From a virus, in IMG/VR virus record IMGVR_UViG_3300020472_000155, positions 1-25,064 of that record: a stretch of DNA of 25,064 nt; one strand, 5' to 3'. Position numbers and translations under genes: made by a program. Positions 7,726-16,033 of the stretch are shown here, piece by piece. How positions within the stretch are numbered: position 1 is the first letter of the stretch; every line of letters starts with the position of its first letter. The notes beneath the pieces were generated by a model. The model was not told where the DNA came from. It made no database searches and worked only from the letters and a program-made list of their open reading frames with translations.

Positions 7726-7983
7726 TTAGAAAGCTCGTTTATGTGAAGTAGCTGACAGCTGCTGAGTCGAAGCGGAACGAACTACTTTAGATTCCATAGC
7801 AGGCATCCCAGCAGACTCTATTGGAAGAATCCCATGCTTAGTTGCAACTTCAGGGGTAACTCTTTCACCCCTGCGAGCAAGAAGAACTTTCGTTCCAAAC
7901 TCATTTGTTTCGTATATGTCACGATCCAACACGACACTAAGTGTCATTTCTGGTTGTATTCGTGTTTCTTTATTTTCCATCAT
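7726..7983 (-). CDS. Unknown small protein next to capsid gene
   Basis: 85 residues beginning MMENKETRIQPEMTLSVVLD. The middle is a compact charged beta-type region (VLLARRGERVTPEVATKHGI) and the C-terminus is Ser/Ala/Gln-rich and probably disordered. No family recognised. Following the major capsid gene, it could be a decoration or head-associated protein, but nothing in the sequence proves that. It lies just after the capsid terminator and has its own TATAAT box 6 nt from the ATG with no Shine-Dalgarno site, so it may be made from a leaderless mRNA. A second Met directly follows the first. Confidence 0.65.
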   Translation of the reverse strand: MMENKETRIQPEMTLSVVLDRDIYETNEFGTKVLLARRGERVTPEVATKHGILPIESAGMPAMESKVVRSASTQQLSATSHKRAF

Positions 7984-7989
7984 GTTGCC

Positions 7990-7995
7990 ATTATA
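7990..7995 (-). promoter_or_regulatory. TATAAT -10 box, probable leaderless start
   Basis: A perfect TATAAT on the minus strand lies 6 bases before ATG 7983, which places the expected transcription start on the start codon itself. No ribosome site lies between. It sits directly after the capsid terminator, which fits restarting transcription there. Confidence 0.55.
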
Positions 7996-8005
7996 GCCAC
8001 AAAAG

Positions 8006-8035
8006 AAGAACCCCGACCAAAAGGTCGGGGTTCTT
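8006..8035 (-). terminator. Rho-independent terminator after major capsid gene
   Basis: Perfect 13-bp inverted repeat (arms 8006-8018 and 8023-8035, GC core CCCCGACC) around a 4-base loop, followed on the minus strand by a pyrimidine/T-rich run. It begins about 30 bases past the capsid stop codon and should end most capsid transcripts there. Confidence 0.85.
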
Positions 8036-8066
8036 ACTAGATGCCCTGAAAAGGACTGGAGGTGGC

Positions 8067-9338
8067 TTATATGCCAGTCACCGTACAGAAGGACTCTGGG
8101 CGCTTCACTGCAAGAGCGATGCGCTCTTCGGCAAGAATTGCTATTGCATTCCTTACGAAGAAGTCACTGTGATTTTCTGAAATACGGATGTTGCCTTCCA
8201 TGCGATCATAGAGAGTCGCACCAATTCCGAAGGAGCCCATTAGAGCTGTACCTTCAGTGATTGCTGCCGTCTCAACGACCGGAAGCCGCCATAGGCGAGA
8301 TTCTGAACCAAGAGCAACAGAAGCAGCCATCATGTGACGGTTGTCTCCATCTTTCTCAAGTTCAATACCTTCAAGGTCATTTGGGTGAACAACGATGCCA
8401 GTTGCCTCGTAATAAGCGAGAGCAACCTTGGTGATCGCCTTACGCATTGCGTCAATGCGTGTGTCCGAGCCCAATGCTTGAGTGCCGATGCCGGATGTTT
8501 GGGTTATACCCGTGAGGTTGGTACCAGTTCCGTCACCATTAAGGATTTGGTCATCCTCTGTGAGACGAAGCCCGTAGAGCAACTCGTTGTCAATGATGCC
8601 ACGCATTGCTGGTTCATCTGCAAGCACGTTACGGTGTGCAACTTCGTAGTGACCGATGTTGCGAACCGGAGCCTGCGAACCGGCGATGGTTAGCGTTGAC
8701 TGTGGATATGAAGTGAATGTTTCAGGAGATCCTGAACGCTCTGCTGTTGTTGCAGAGTTGTTCGTGAATCCTGTCACACGGAAATATTCAACCAAGTTGG
8801 TTGAAGTCTGCTGTACGTTGAACAAATCACGTACACGCGCTGCACGGTGCGCTCTTTCAACAATTGCGTCACGTTGTGGTGTGCCGAATTGTGCAGGAGT
8901 GCCGGAAGGAAGTGTTGTGTACACATCCTTACGTTGCCACATGTCGCCAAGGTCGCCCTTAACGCTAAATGGAACGTGCATGGTGTAGCCATTTTGTCCA
9001 CCTTGCAGGTATTTAAATTCGTCAGAATCGACGAAAGACTGACCGACAGAAGTAATTTGATTTACTTCTTTCGCTTCAGCTACAACCTCTGGGTCGGAAG
9101 ATTCAGAAGCCCAGTCCTGAATTTCTTTTTGACCTTCCAAAGCTTCGATCTGCTCGCGCAGATCACGTGCTTTGGTGAGATTGGTGCGAAAGCCTTCGAT
9201 GTGCTTTGCTTCGACCTGAACGTCAGGGCCACCATCTTCGCGGTTTGCCTCTGCATGATTAACGATTGCATCGTTTTCAGCAAGGGTGTCACGAAGAGCG
9301 CCTTTTAGTTCCCTTAAGTGGGAATCTGTTACTGCCAT
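8067..9338 (-). CDS. Major capsid protein, HK97 gp5 family
   Basis: 423 residues. Residues 1-about 105 are helical and charged (LRELKGALRDTLAEND, LREQIEALEGQKEIQDW), which matches the N-terminal delta/scaffold domain removed by the prohead protease. The rest is the HK97 fold: a DVYTTLPSGTPAQFGTPQRD segment, RVTGFTNNSATTAERSG, HYEVAHRNVLADEPAMRGIIDNEL (spine helix region), ILNGDGTGTNLTGI and the C-terminal MEGNIRISENHSDFFVRNAIAILAEERIALAVKRPESF. All are typical motifs. Its position downstream of portal and protease genes is standard, although four other genes intervene. GAGG lies about 9 nt before ATG 9338. Confidence 0.95.
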   Translation of the reverse strand: MAVTDSHLRELKGALRDTLAENDAIVNHAEANREDGGPDVQVEAKHIEGFRTNLTKARDLREQIEALEGQKEIQDWASESSDPEVVAEAKEVNQITSVGQSFVDSDEFKYLQGGQNGYTMHVPFSVKGDLGDMWQRKDVYTTLPSGTPAQFGTPQRDAIVERAHRAARVRDLFNVQQTSTNLVEYFRVTGFTNNSATTAERSGSPETFTSYPQSTLTIAGSQAPVRNIGHYEVAHRNVLADEPAMRGIIDNELLYGLRLTEDDQILNGDGTGTNLTGITQTSGIGTQALGSDTRIDAMRKAITKVALAYYEATGIVVHPNDLEGIELEKDGDNRHMMAASVALGSESRLWRLPVVETAAITEGTALMGSFGIGATLYDRMEGNIRISENHSDFFVRNAIAILAEERIALAVKRPESFCTVTGI

Positions 9339-9376
9339 TTGGATCTACCTCATGTTTAGTTGATGGATAAAAGTAC

Positions 9377-9394
9377 ACAAGGTAAGCACCTTGT
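9377..9394 (-). promoter_or_regulatory. Palindrome in capsid-gene leader; candidate operator
   Basis: Perfect 7-bp arms ACAAGGT and ACCTTGT with a 4-base centre, in the 119-base gap before the capsid gene. On the minus strand it falls between a TTACAA and a TTTTAT hexamer 18 bases apart, so it could be a repressor site in a promoter or a small leader hairpin. The promoter hexamers are weak matches. Confidence 0.35.
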
Positions 9395-9457
9395 AAGAAC
9401 ATTGTTACATGAGCAGCTGTGTAAAAGTGTTAGGGAACCCTATTAAACTCGATTCTT

Positions 9458-10369
9458 CTAGTTCCCCTGTTCGATAAACGGAACAGCATCATGGACACAT
9501 TGTTCAAAAGGAACTTCGGGCAGTGGGGGGATGTTATTTTCAGCTTCTTGTGCATACGCAGGTTTCTCCCCATGCCAAATCATTTCATTTCCTGCTAAAC
9601 CCCTGTTAAAAGACCTTTTACCTTTCTCAAAAACAGAGAATGTATGTCCCACGCAACGATTATCAAAAATAACAAAATCGCCTTCGTCATAAACCCATCT
9701 CAACCTATTTGTTTCTTTTGCCAATTCTGTTGCAACCCATTCTTTGTAATCGTTAAACCAATCTTCTTGAGGATCATCAATAGGCTCTCGTTCTTTTCCA
9801 TGATTAGTTTCCCAAAAGTGTTCTTTCCCTACAAGTACTTGTCTGGGATCAGAATAGAGTAACGCTGTTTTTCCTGTCACCGGATGTGTCCGCAAGGCAC
9901 GGTGTACAGCCCCGTGAGGAAAATTTTGTACATAAGCTGTTGCCAACTGTTCCTTGAAAGGACATTTTTCGTAAAGATCCTCAAGGTCAACAAAAATAGT
10001 ATTACCCCAAGAATCGTCCATCTCCTCGAAATGTGTCATAGACAAAGTAATATAAGCTGTAACCCAAAGGTCATCACTGTTGTCTGTATGCCAATTTTGT
10101 AGAATAGTGGCTTCAGGATCAGTATTCTCTGGCGCTAAATAACGCCCTGCTAGATGAGCCCCATCAGTCCCAGTAAAAACAGATACTGGTTTACTATTGG
10201 CATGTAAAGAAATGCAACAACCATGTTCATACAACTTTTTACAAACAAAAAATTGTTGTTTTGGAGTTAAATAAACACCTTTAAACCCCAAAATTTTGTG
10301 TTCTTTAAGAACAGAACCAAAATCGTATTCAAGAACGTCTTCGTATGTTAAGCCATCTACTCTAAGCAC
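9458..10369 (-). CDS. TauD-family Fe(II)/2-oxoglutarate dioxygenase
   Basis: 303 residues from GTG 10369; no ATG is available before residue 111. The metal triad of the family is visible: H94-x-D96 in NWHTDNS and distal H242 in NRCVGHTFS. GNTIFVDLE (122-130), AVHRALRTHPVTGKTALLYSDP (154-175) and Arg252/Arg256 for 2-oxoglutarate also fit TauD/TfdA proteins. Such enzymes hydroxylate or desulfonate small molecules using Fe(II), O2 and 2-oxoglutarate. The substrate cannot be read from sequence; peptide, lipid or nucleoside modification is as open as taurine-type chemistry. It overlaps the preceding gene by 13 bases and lies directly before the capsid gene, so it is likely expressed with structural genes. 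Confidence 0.85.
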   Translation of the reverse strand: MLRVDGLTYEDVLEYDFGSVLKEHKILGFKGVYLTPKQQFFVCKKLYEHGCCISLHANSKPVSVFTGTDGAHLAGRYLAPENTDPEATILQNWHTDNSDDLWVTAYITLSMTHFEEMDDSWGNTIFVDLEDLYEKCPFKEQLATAYVQNFPHGAVHRALRTHPVTGKTALLYSDPRQVLVGKEHFWETNHGKEREPIDDPQEDWFNDYKEWVATELAKETNRLRWVYDEGDFVIFDNRCVGHTFSVFEKGKRSFNRGLAGNEMIWHGEKPAYAQEAENNIPPLPEVPFEQCVHDAVPFIEQGN

Positions 10370-10698
10370 GGGTCTATGTCATCCTCATCATCAAAATCAG
10401 GTGTCATCGCTAAAGGATCAAACACCATCTGACCAGCATAAGTGACCCTAGAAGGCCAAGCTAGTCTTTTCAACTGGGATGAAATAGATTCAAGAGCAGC
10501 TGCCGCTATTTGAGGAGGCACAGAACCAAGATCAACATGATTAGGTTCCCCAGGATCATCTATCGACAAAACAATAGTAATAATGGGAAAATGTTTAGCT
10601 TGAGGAACATCATCCTCAAGATTGAAGTCAGGAATCGGCAGAGAAGTACTTGCCTCTAAAGATGGCTTCCCCTCTGGAAATTGGGATGAGTTCGACAT
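10357..10698 (-). CDS. Unknown acidic protein overlapping phosphoesterase end
   Basis: 113 residues from ATG 10698, with GGAG about 12 nt upstream; a longer in-frame reading back to 10992 lies wholly within the phosphoesterase gene in another frame and is not chosen. No family recognised. Begins Ser/Pro/Glu-rich, has a central ITIVLSIDDPG strand then a helix (PQIAAAALESISSQLKRL) and a YAGQMVF strand, and ends in an acidic DDEDDID tail. It overlaps the phosphoesterase 3' end by 71 bases and the dioxygenase start by 13, so the three are surely one transcription unit. The fold could be a small alpha/beta protein; function unknown. Confidence 0.65.
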   Translation of the reverse strand: MSNSSQFPEGKPSLEASTSLPIPDFNLEDDVPQAKHFPIITIVLSIDDPGEPNHVDLGSVPPQIAAAALESISSQLKRLAWPSRVTYAGQMVFDPLAMTPDFDDEDDIDPCLE

Positions 10699-11788
10699 CG
10701 AAGTTAGCGTCTCCTTCCTCGTAGGTAACAACTGCCATTCCCTGTTGCCAGTCTTCCACCGCATTAACGGGTCTACCGTGAGGGTCTGTAGACCCCTTCG
10801 TAGACGGAACAGCCCCGTCGATACGACATAAACAACCTGGAGACGCTGCAAGGCTTCTCTTGGGGCCTTCAAAAGTACGGCGAGTTTTATGCTGAAGTTC
10901 GATCCTGTGAATATGCCCATGAATGATACTCGTCCTTTCGTCGTCAACAACCGCTTTAACCGTTGAGCCTCTGCTTCGTGTTGTGTGTCCATGTATACAA
11001 GCTATGTTTTGGTTGATCCAGTAGATACCCGCTGGATAACCGCCTACATACTCGACTTTCAAATGATCTTCATTCAACCGTAATAAGAATGGCACTGACA
11101 TGACTGGCCAGTCTTCGGGGACTTGAGCCCTCTTAAGATGTAAAGCCGCTGCTGTGTTAGCAGTAACCGACTTCTGTAATCTACGGTCATGGTTGCCTTC
11201 TAATAAAACTATGTGCGCTTTAGGAGCATTAGCTCTTTGTTCACATAAGAACTGGTGACCACGATCAATCCCTGCTTGCGTAGTTTTAGCGAAAGCAGGT
11301 TCCATCTCAAATCTTCCGAATTCTGCAAAATCTAAAAAATCCCCCAAGTTGACTATGGTGTCTACTTTGTCGAGAGAAGCAAGAATTTTTAATGCCACAT
11401 TCATAGACACTTCGTCATGGAAAGCATCCATCGAACCATCATCAAACATGCGGAAACCAATTTGAGGATCAGGTAAAATTACAGCAGTTTTATACTTCGA
11501 TCGGGTGGTTTTAGCTTTTGGTTTATGCCTAATCGAGACAGGAGCTGCCTGTTGAACAACGGGCCATTCAGGGCCATTGACCCAAGCAGGATTAATTACT
11601 ACAGAAACGCCACCAAGATCATGGATCTCTGCTTCGCCTTCCTCATTCTTTGTGAGACCCTGCCATTCAGAGATACGAACTTTCTCAACAGTCCCTATTT
11701 CCTCGGCTTCTATTCCAGAGCGTTCGAGAAGGTCAGCGATTTTTCCTAAACGAGATTTAGCTAATTCTTCTTTAAAGGCTTCGCTCAT
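10628..11788 (-). CDS. Calcineurin-like metallophosphoesterase
   Basis: 386 residues, start chosen at ATG 11788 because it overlaps the preceding stop as ATGA; an in-frame ATG at 11809 is less likely. N-terminal about 90 residues form a separate domain (helical, then KVRISEWQGL) seen in actinophage relatives, perhaps for binding. The phosphoesterase core from about 100 has all motif positions: D107-x-Q109 (Gln in place of the usual His), GD150 in NLGDFLDFAEFG, GNH200D, IHGH at 265-268 and GH292-x-H294. These bind two metal ions. Substrate may be DNA ends, nucleotides or a phosphoprotein. It is co-expressed with the HTH gene and the dioxygenase. Confidence 0.88.
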   Translation of the reverse strand: MSEAFKEELAKSRLGKIADLLERSGIEAEEIGTVEKVRISEWQGLTKNEEGEAEIHDLGGVSVVINPAWVNGPEWPVVQQAAPVSIRHKPKAKTTRSKYKTAVILPDPQIGFRMFDDGSMDAFHDEVSMNVALKILASLDKVDTIVNLGDFLDFAEFGRFEMEPAFAKTTQAGIDRGHQFLCEQRANAPKAHIVLLEGNHDRRLQKSVTANTAAALHLKRAQVPEDWPVMSVPFLLRLNEDHLKVEYVGGYPAGIYWINQNIACIHGHTTRSRGSTVKAVVDDERTSIIHGHIHRIELQHKTRRTFEGPKRSLAASPGCLCRIDGAVPSTKGSTDPHGRPVNAVEDWQQGMAVVTYEEGDANFDVELIPISRGEAIFRGKYFSADS

Positions 11789-12012
11789 CGGCTCTGCCCA
11801 TGTCTCCAATTACGCACAGCTCCAGCAGATACTACACGCCCATGAGCCGATAGGACTTTAGACACAGTTATATGAGCTATATCTGGGTCATTAAGAGCTG
11901 CTCTCAAAGATTCAGCTTCATCTTCAGGCATGTCTTCAAGGATTAAATCAATCTTGAATCGTTGCCAACTAGGGGTGTCGTAACTCTGCATTTCCGCATA
12001 AAAGTCAGTCAC
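11785..12012 (-). CDS. HTH protein, small-terminase-like
   Basis: 75 residues from GTG 12012, with a strong ribosome site AAAGGAG about 7 nt before. The C-terminal half (VSKVLSAHGRVVSAGAVRNWRHGQSR) is a helix-turn-helix that ends in the NWRHG pattern of small DNA-binding proteins placed near terminase genes in actinophages. It may be the small terminase subunit, which recognises packaging sites, or a repressor of this operon. Three copies of GGTGACG in the region just upstream favour local DNA binding. No large terminase follows in this window, which is unusual if it is TerS. Confidence 0.65.
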   Translation of the reverse strand: MTDFYAEMQSYDTPSWQRFKIDLILEDMPEDEAESLRAALNDPDIAHITVSKVLSAHGRVVSAGAVRNWRHGQSR

Positions 12013-12028
12013 AATAGGGCTCCTTTCG

Positions 12029-12095
12029 CGTCACCACGCTCGGTATCTCTATTGTAACCTACATCATCATCTAATACGGTGACGGTAGCGTCACC
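12029..12095 (-). promoter_or_regulatory. GGTGACG motif cluster and promoter before HTH gene
   Basis: Copies of GGTGACG lie at 12078-12084 (plus), 12089-12095 (minus, pairing with the first as a 7-bp inverted repeat around a 4-base centre) and 12029-12035 (minus). Between them on the minus strand is TACAAT (12051-12056), a good -10 box. The third copy lies in the leader immediately before the ribosome site. This looks like an operator around a promoter. The pair also follows the protease stop but has no T-run, so it is not a typical terminator. Confidence 0.5.
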
Positions 12096-12101
12096 TATGC
12101 G

Positions 12102-13646
12102 TTATTCTCCTAAATCAGAGTAAGTAACTAAGTCTTGGAACTCGCGAAGTTCAGCGAGATCAAGGCTATCTAACACGCCTTGTTCTTTTGCTTCTTCAAC
12201 TACCTCATCCACTGTTTCTTCTGTAATGGACTCGTCAGCTTTTTCTGCATCTTCTTCTTCTGCTGGTTCGTCAGCTGGCTTTTTAGCCGCTGGTTTTTTA
12301 GCAGGCTTTTCAGAGTTGCCTGCTGGGGTTCCTTCAACTTCCATTTCTGCTGGAGTGTTGGTTCCACCATGTGAGAGGTTCTCTACAACCTCTGGTGCAT
12401 CATCGCCTGCGCCTTCTGCACGTTCACTTGAATCAGGAGCAGTATTCGAGAAACCTGCGGTGTCTCCTGCCTTCTCCTCAAGCTGGTCTAGTTGTTCTGA
12501 CAGAGTATTCAAGGTTGCAATAGCATCTTGAATGACTGACTGAGCCGTGCTATTAGCACTGGCTTCTGTCTCAGCCGTCTCTAGTGTGATTTCGGCTTCG
12601 TCAGCCATAATGTCCTCCAAACTGGACTTGATTTCTACTATCTCGGCACCCTTTTCTATAAGAGCGTCTATTTCTGTAAAGTCAAAATCTGAATAAGTAT
12701 CTTTTAATTCCATGATCTCATCCACAAATTGATCTGATTTCAATTCAGGTGGATTGTTTTCTCCACCTTCACGATAATGACGGGCTAGGTGGTTGTAAAC
12801 ACCTTTACGGTCATTGCCTCTTAAAGTGGTACCCCTACGGGAACCATTTAAAGAACCTACGCCTTCGCGTAATCCACCTAAAGCAGCAGCACCGGCTTTG
12901 CCATCGCTATTGACATAATGGTGGATATAAGAATAATTAGTTTTGTAATTCGGGTCTTCGCCTGTTTTATGGAAAGCAAAAATATTTGAGTAATATGCTT
13001 TGTCTGCCGGAGAGCGCACATTTTTGTACATGGCAGGTTTCCACGGGCGATCATCTGCGAAACCAACTGCGTGACTCCTGATTGGCCCTTTACTGTCATC
13101 AAAACTTTCTTCTGCTGTTTCTTCAGAGAAAGTATCTTCTTTCACTGAGACAGTTCTAGTACCAGGAGCTGCACCAAATAGCACGGGTGAATATTCGTAC
13201 CATTCGAGTTGCTTAATGTGGCGAATGCCTTCTTCACCTTTCATTTCTGAACCGCCTTCAGGCACTGAATAGCCAATCGACCATTCTTGTTCTTGCCCAA
13301 AGAATTTAATGTCTTCGTAAGCTTCACGACCTCTTGTTGTATTGAGGTTGAACTTCATTTTCACAAGAACACCACCAGCGTCTTGCTCTCTTAAATGGTC
13401 AGGGAGGCGATCATCACCAGGTGCAAGTTCGATTGCTGAAAGTGTTTTAGCAATTGGGATGGTTGTATCGTGTGACCAGACACCTTTTGGTATACGTTTG
13501 CCTAAAGTTTGTTCATACGCACCTGGTTCGATTACATCTTTAACATTGTCAACAATGTTTGTGACTGAAACAACCGCTTGGACTGTGCCTTCCGCATCGT
13601 CAATCGCTTTTGCTTCTACTCCGACTTGTTTAGATTCTAGTTCCAC
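12102..13646 (-). CDS. Prohead protease (S78-type) with scaffold-like C-terminus
   Basis: 514 residues from GTG 13646, chosen because AGGAGG precedes it and the product starts MELESKQVGVEAKAID as in relatives; another GTG at 13670 lacks a ribosome site. Protease domain at 1-165: GDVIEPGAY-like DVIEPGAY (37-44), catalytic H59 in VWSHDTT, S123 in EWSIGYS, and the acid probably in EWYEYSPVLFGA (148-159). Residues about 185-305 form a second domain (AFHKTGEDPN, LNGSRRGTTL, YNHLARHYREGG) known from other phage proteases. The rest (310-514) is coiled, acidic and Lys/Pro/Ala-rich around 447-465, probably a scaffold removed during maturation. It cleaves the capsid N-terminal domain. Confidence 0.9.
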   Translation of the reverse strand: MELESKQVGVEAKAIDDAEGTVQAVVSVTNIVDNVKDVIEPGAYEQTLGKRIPKGVWSHDTTIPIAKTLSAIELAPGDDRLPDHLREQDAGGVLVKMKFNLNTTRGREAYEDIKFFGQEQEWSIGYSVPEGGSEMKGEEGIRHIKQLEWYEYSPVLFGAAPGTRTVSVKEDTFSEETAEESFDDSKGPIRSHAVGFADDRPWKPAMYKNVRSPADKAYYSNIFAFHKTGEDPNYKTNYSYIHHYVNSDGKAGAAALGGLREGVGSLNGSRRGTTLRGNDRKGVYNHLARHYREGGENNPPELKSDQFVDEIMELKDTYSDFDFTEIDALIEKGAEIVEIKSSLEDIMADEAEITLETAETEASANSTAQSVIQDAIATLNTLSEQLDQLEEKAGDTAGFSNTAPDSSERAEGAGDDAPEVVENLSHGGTNTPAEMEVEGTPAGNSEKPAKKPAAKKPADEPAEEEDAEKADESITEETVDEVVEEAKEQGVLDSLDLAELREFQDLVTYSDLGE

Positions 13647-13716
13647 TGTGCCTCCTGAGACTTCTGTCACTAGAATATGTCGGTTTAGACTGAACGTGGG
13701 GGAGCGTTAAGAAAGA

Positions 13717-16032
13717 CTATACAGTTTGTTCTACCGCTCCGTATTCTAAGAGCCCAACTGGGTTAGGAGTATTGGTAAACATCATCGAACAACGACAATT
13801 AGCTGTTTCTTTAATAGATGCCGACTGGTCACCAGGGTGCATCATTCGATAACCACCCACCAAAAATGGCTCTTCTATTGGTCTAGCTTGCCCATCAGAG
13901 CCTGTATGTGTAGCTCTAACCTTCTCGTCTTCCATCGTTAACCACACTTTGTAACGATAACCGGCGTTGATAGCGCCTATCCGCTGTCCTTCGTTAACTC
14001 CGAAAACAACAGTGTTATTGGCTATTAAGCGGGCTCTTTGCTTCATAGCCTTTGAATATACCTTTTCTATATCCTCAGCTATGTCATCCACAGAACGACC
14101 TGCCCCAAGACCATCATTAATTATTTCTTCCAATTGTTTCTTAGTGGTGAAATTAATTTCTCCAAACTTAGCTACACCAGCTGCTAAAGCTATCAAAATC
14201 AAATCGTCGTCATCTTCTTCTTGTTTAGTCCCAGATATCATGGCTACCTCACGGCTACCATCAATTAAAAGAGACATAATAAATGTTTTAGCGTCAGCAG
14301 TTAATTGCCTATCCCATGTAGGGATATCCAAAATATCATTCACACCAACAGAAACACCCTTATTGACTTTCTCACGAATCTTTCTAGACTTCCATTTCTC
14401 CAAAACAACTCGCCGTTGCCTCTGGAAAAAAGCGCCCATTTGTATAGCTATCGAATCTGCAAGACGTTCCATTTGTTGAGACTGCCGTCTACGCATAGCA
14501 TCAGCCTCTTTAGTGTCAATCCACACATTCCCATATTGAAACCCCCACGGGTCTTCTTCAGCTAAAGGGTCAGACTTCCTACCCTCCATGCCTTCTTCTT
14601 GTATGGCTATCAATTTCTGTTCTTCGGATAAACCATCTAATAAAGAAGCCGCTACAACTGATGTAGGGACAGTAGCAGTTGGGACAGTGGGAGGATTAAC
14701 AACCGCTGATTGAGGTTGGGTAGTATCCACATCATCAGGTTCATCAACAGTAGGAGGCTCAAAATCGCTAGATGGTGTTTCCCCATCTGCCACTGCTTGA
14801 CCCACAGGCATCAAATTCCCCTGTATATAAATAAGGTCAGCGCCAACAGGATCACGCCCTACCTTCTGTCGGTATTCGTCAATGGATATCGCCCCGAATT
14901 TGAGTTCTTCAAGATGAAATGACGCTCTTTCTCTTTCGTCTCTGGAAAGAATTGCAACATCTTCAAGATTGAACTTGACTGTTAAATCCTCTGACCCGTC
15001 TAAACGGTCAAAGGCTTTTTCAATCAGCATCAGGTGGGGAAGCATTGTTTCACGCCAGAACACCTCAAGCTCAGTATCAGCATTTGAAAATGTCCGATCA
15101 GCGGCATTACCGATAACTGATTCTGGGACACCAAACGCCATCAAGATTTCTTCTTTAGCCAACTGTTTTGTTTCTGTGTACTGAGCGTCACGTTGCGCCA
15201 TAGAAGTGTCAATCCACTTCGCTTGCTCGGCTTCCATGATTGTCATACGACCAGCGCCGCCAAGGGCAGAACCTGTGTTGCCAATGAATCTACGACGAAT
15301 TTCATCTGCCGCATCATCATCCAACTCGCCGTTAACCATGAGAATACCACCAGGGCGACCATCGTTAACCATAAAATTCCGGTTATAAATACGTGAGTAA
15401 TAGTCGATGTCTATAGCCAAACCGCATGATTCTAAGGGTGATTGCCCCCTATAAGGATCAGTCGGGTGGGGGATTCGCACCCAGACAACATCTTCTGCTT
15501 TAACAACACGTTCTTTATTATTTGGCACTTGGACTGAATAACCCGCAACAAACTTTTTAGGATCAGGAATCGGGTAAGTCCAATTAGGAGGCAGAAGATA
15601 TAAACCAGTGACGTTATCTAAACGGTCTTTAACTACTTCTACGAACGCCCCTCTTTTAGAAAGAAGAACTTGCGAAGAAAGCTGGAACCTGAAATTGTAC
15701 GCATCATGGTGTGGATTTGACTTCCTATTAAGAATAGGCAACAGCGGGTTATCCTGCGGGTCGCCCTCTTCATCTAAAATCTCCACAGGGAGACGAGCTG
15801 CGTTAGAGGCAATAGCAAACACACTTTTGAACACCCATGTAACACGGTCGTTGCCTTCTGAAACCGCACGGTCAACATCCCAATCATCTTTATACACTTT
15901 ATGTTTCTTATCTAAAGCACCTATGTTCGCCATGTTCTCGTTGTAGTAGAACGCTTTAGAACCATAACCACCGCCACGAACCCAACCTTCGCCGGTGTGA
16001 CCTGTAAAATCTAACCCATCAAGAAAACCCAT
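13717..16032 (-). CDS. Portal protein fused to MuF-like minor head domain
   Basis: 771 residues. The first about 410 are an HK97-type portal: VTWVFKSVFAIASNAARLPVEI, VLLSKRGAFVEVV, LPPNWTYPIP, DVVWVRIPHP, GRPGGILMVNGELD, KEEILMAFGVPESVIGN and FWRETMLPHL. Then a Pro/Thr/Val-rich linker at about 430-465. From about 490 to 771 comes a helical region (RQSQQMERLADSIAIQM) and a Mu gpF-like domain with ARLIANNTVVFGVNEGQ, KVWLTMEDEKVRATHTG, HPGDQSAS and the ending NCRCSM. In most phages these are two genes. Portal forms the DNA channel; MuF proteins are minor head components, some with attached toxins, but no toxin domain is seen. ATG 16032 lies just after the upstream stop. Confidence 0.93.
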   Translation of the reverse strand: MGFLDGLDFTGHTGEGWVRGGGYGSKAFYYNENMANIGALDKKHKVYKDDWDVDRAVSEGNDRVTWVFKSVFAIASNAARLPVEILDEEGDPQDNPLLPILNRKSNPHHDAYNFRFQLSSQVLLSKRGAFVEVVKDRLDNVTGLYLLPPNWTYPIPDPKKFVAGYSVQVPNNKERVVKAEDVVWVRIPHPTDPYRGQSPLESCGLAIDIDYYSRIYNRNFMVNDGRPGGILMVNGELDDDAADEIRRRFIGNTGSALGGAGRMTIMEAEQAKWIDTSMAQRDAQYTETKQLAKEEILMAFGVPESVIGNAADRTFSNADTELEVFWRETMLPHLMLIEKAFDRLDGSEDLTVKFNLEDVAILSRDERERASFHLEELKFGAISIDEYRQKVGRDPVGADLIYIQGNLMPVGQAVADGETPSSDFEPPTVDEPDDVDTTQPQSAVVNPPTVPTATVPTSVVAASLLDGLSEEQKLIAIQEEGMEGRKSDPLAEEDPWGFQYGNVWIDTKEADAMRRRQSQQMERLADSIAIQMGAFFQRQRRVVLEKWKSRKIREKVNKGVSVGVNDILDIPTWDRQLTADAKTFIMSLLIDGSREVAMISGTKQEEDDDDLILIALAAGVAKFGEINFTTKKQLEEIINDGLGAGRSVDDIAEDIEKVYSKAMKQRARLIANNTVVFGVNEGQRIGAINAGYRYKVWLTMEDEKVRATHTGSDGQARPIEEPFLVGGYRMMHPGDQSASIKETANCRCSMMFTNTPNPVGLLEYGAVEQTV

Positions 16033-16033
16033 A

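Noticed and set aside
9433-9466. GGGAAC...GTTCCC inverted repeat at the dioxygenase stop as a terminator
   Set aside because: Six-base arms with a 22-base loop and no T-run; too weak.
10699-10992. Upstream extension of the unknown 113-residue gene to an ATG at 10992
   Set aside because: The added part lies wholly within the phosphoesterase in another frame and has basic, non-protein-like composition; a better start with GGAG exists at 10698.
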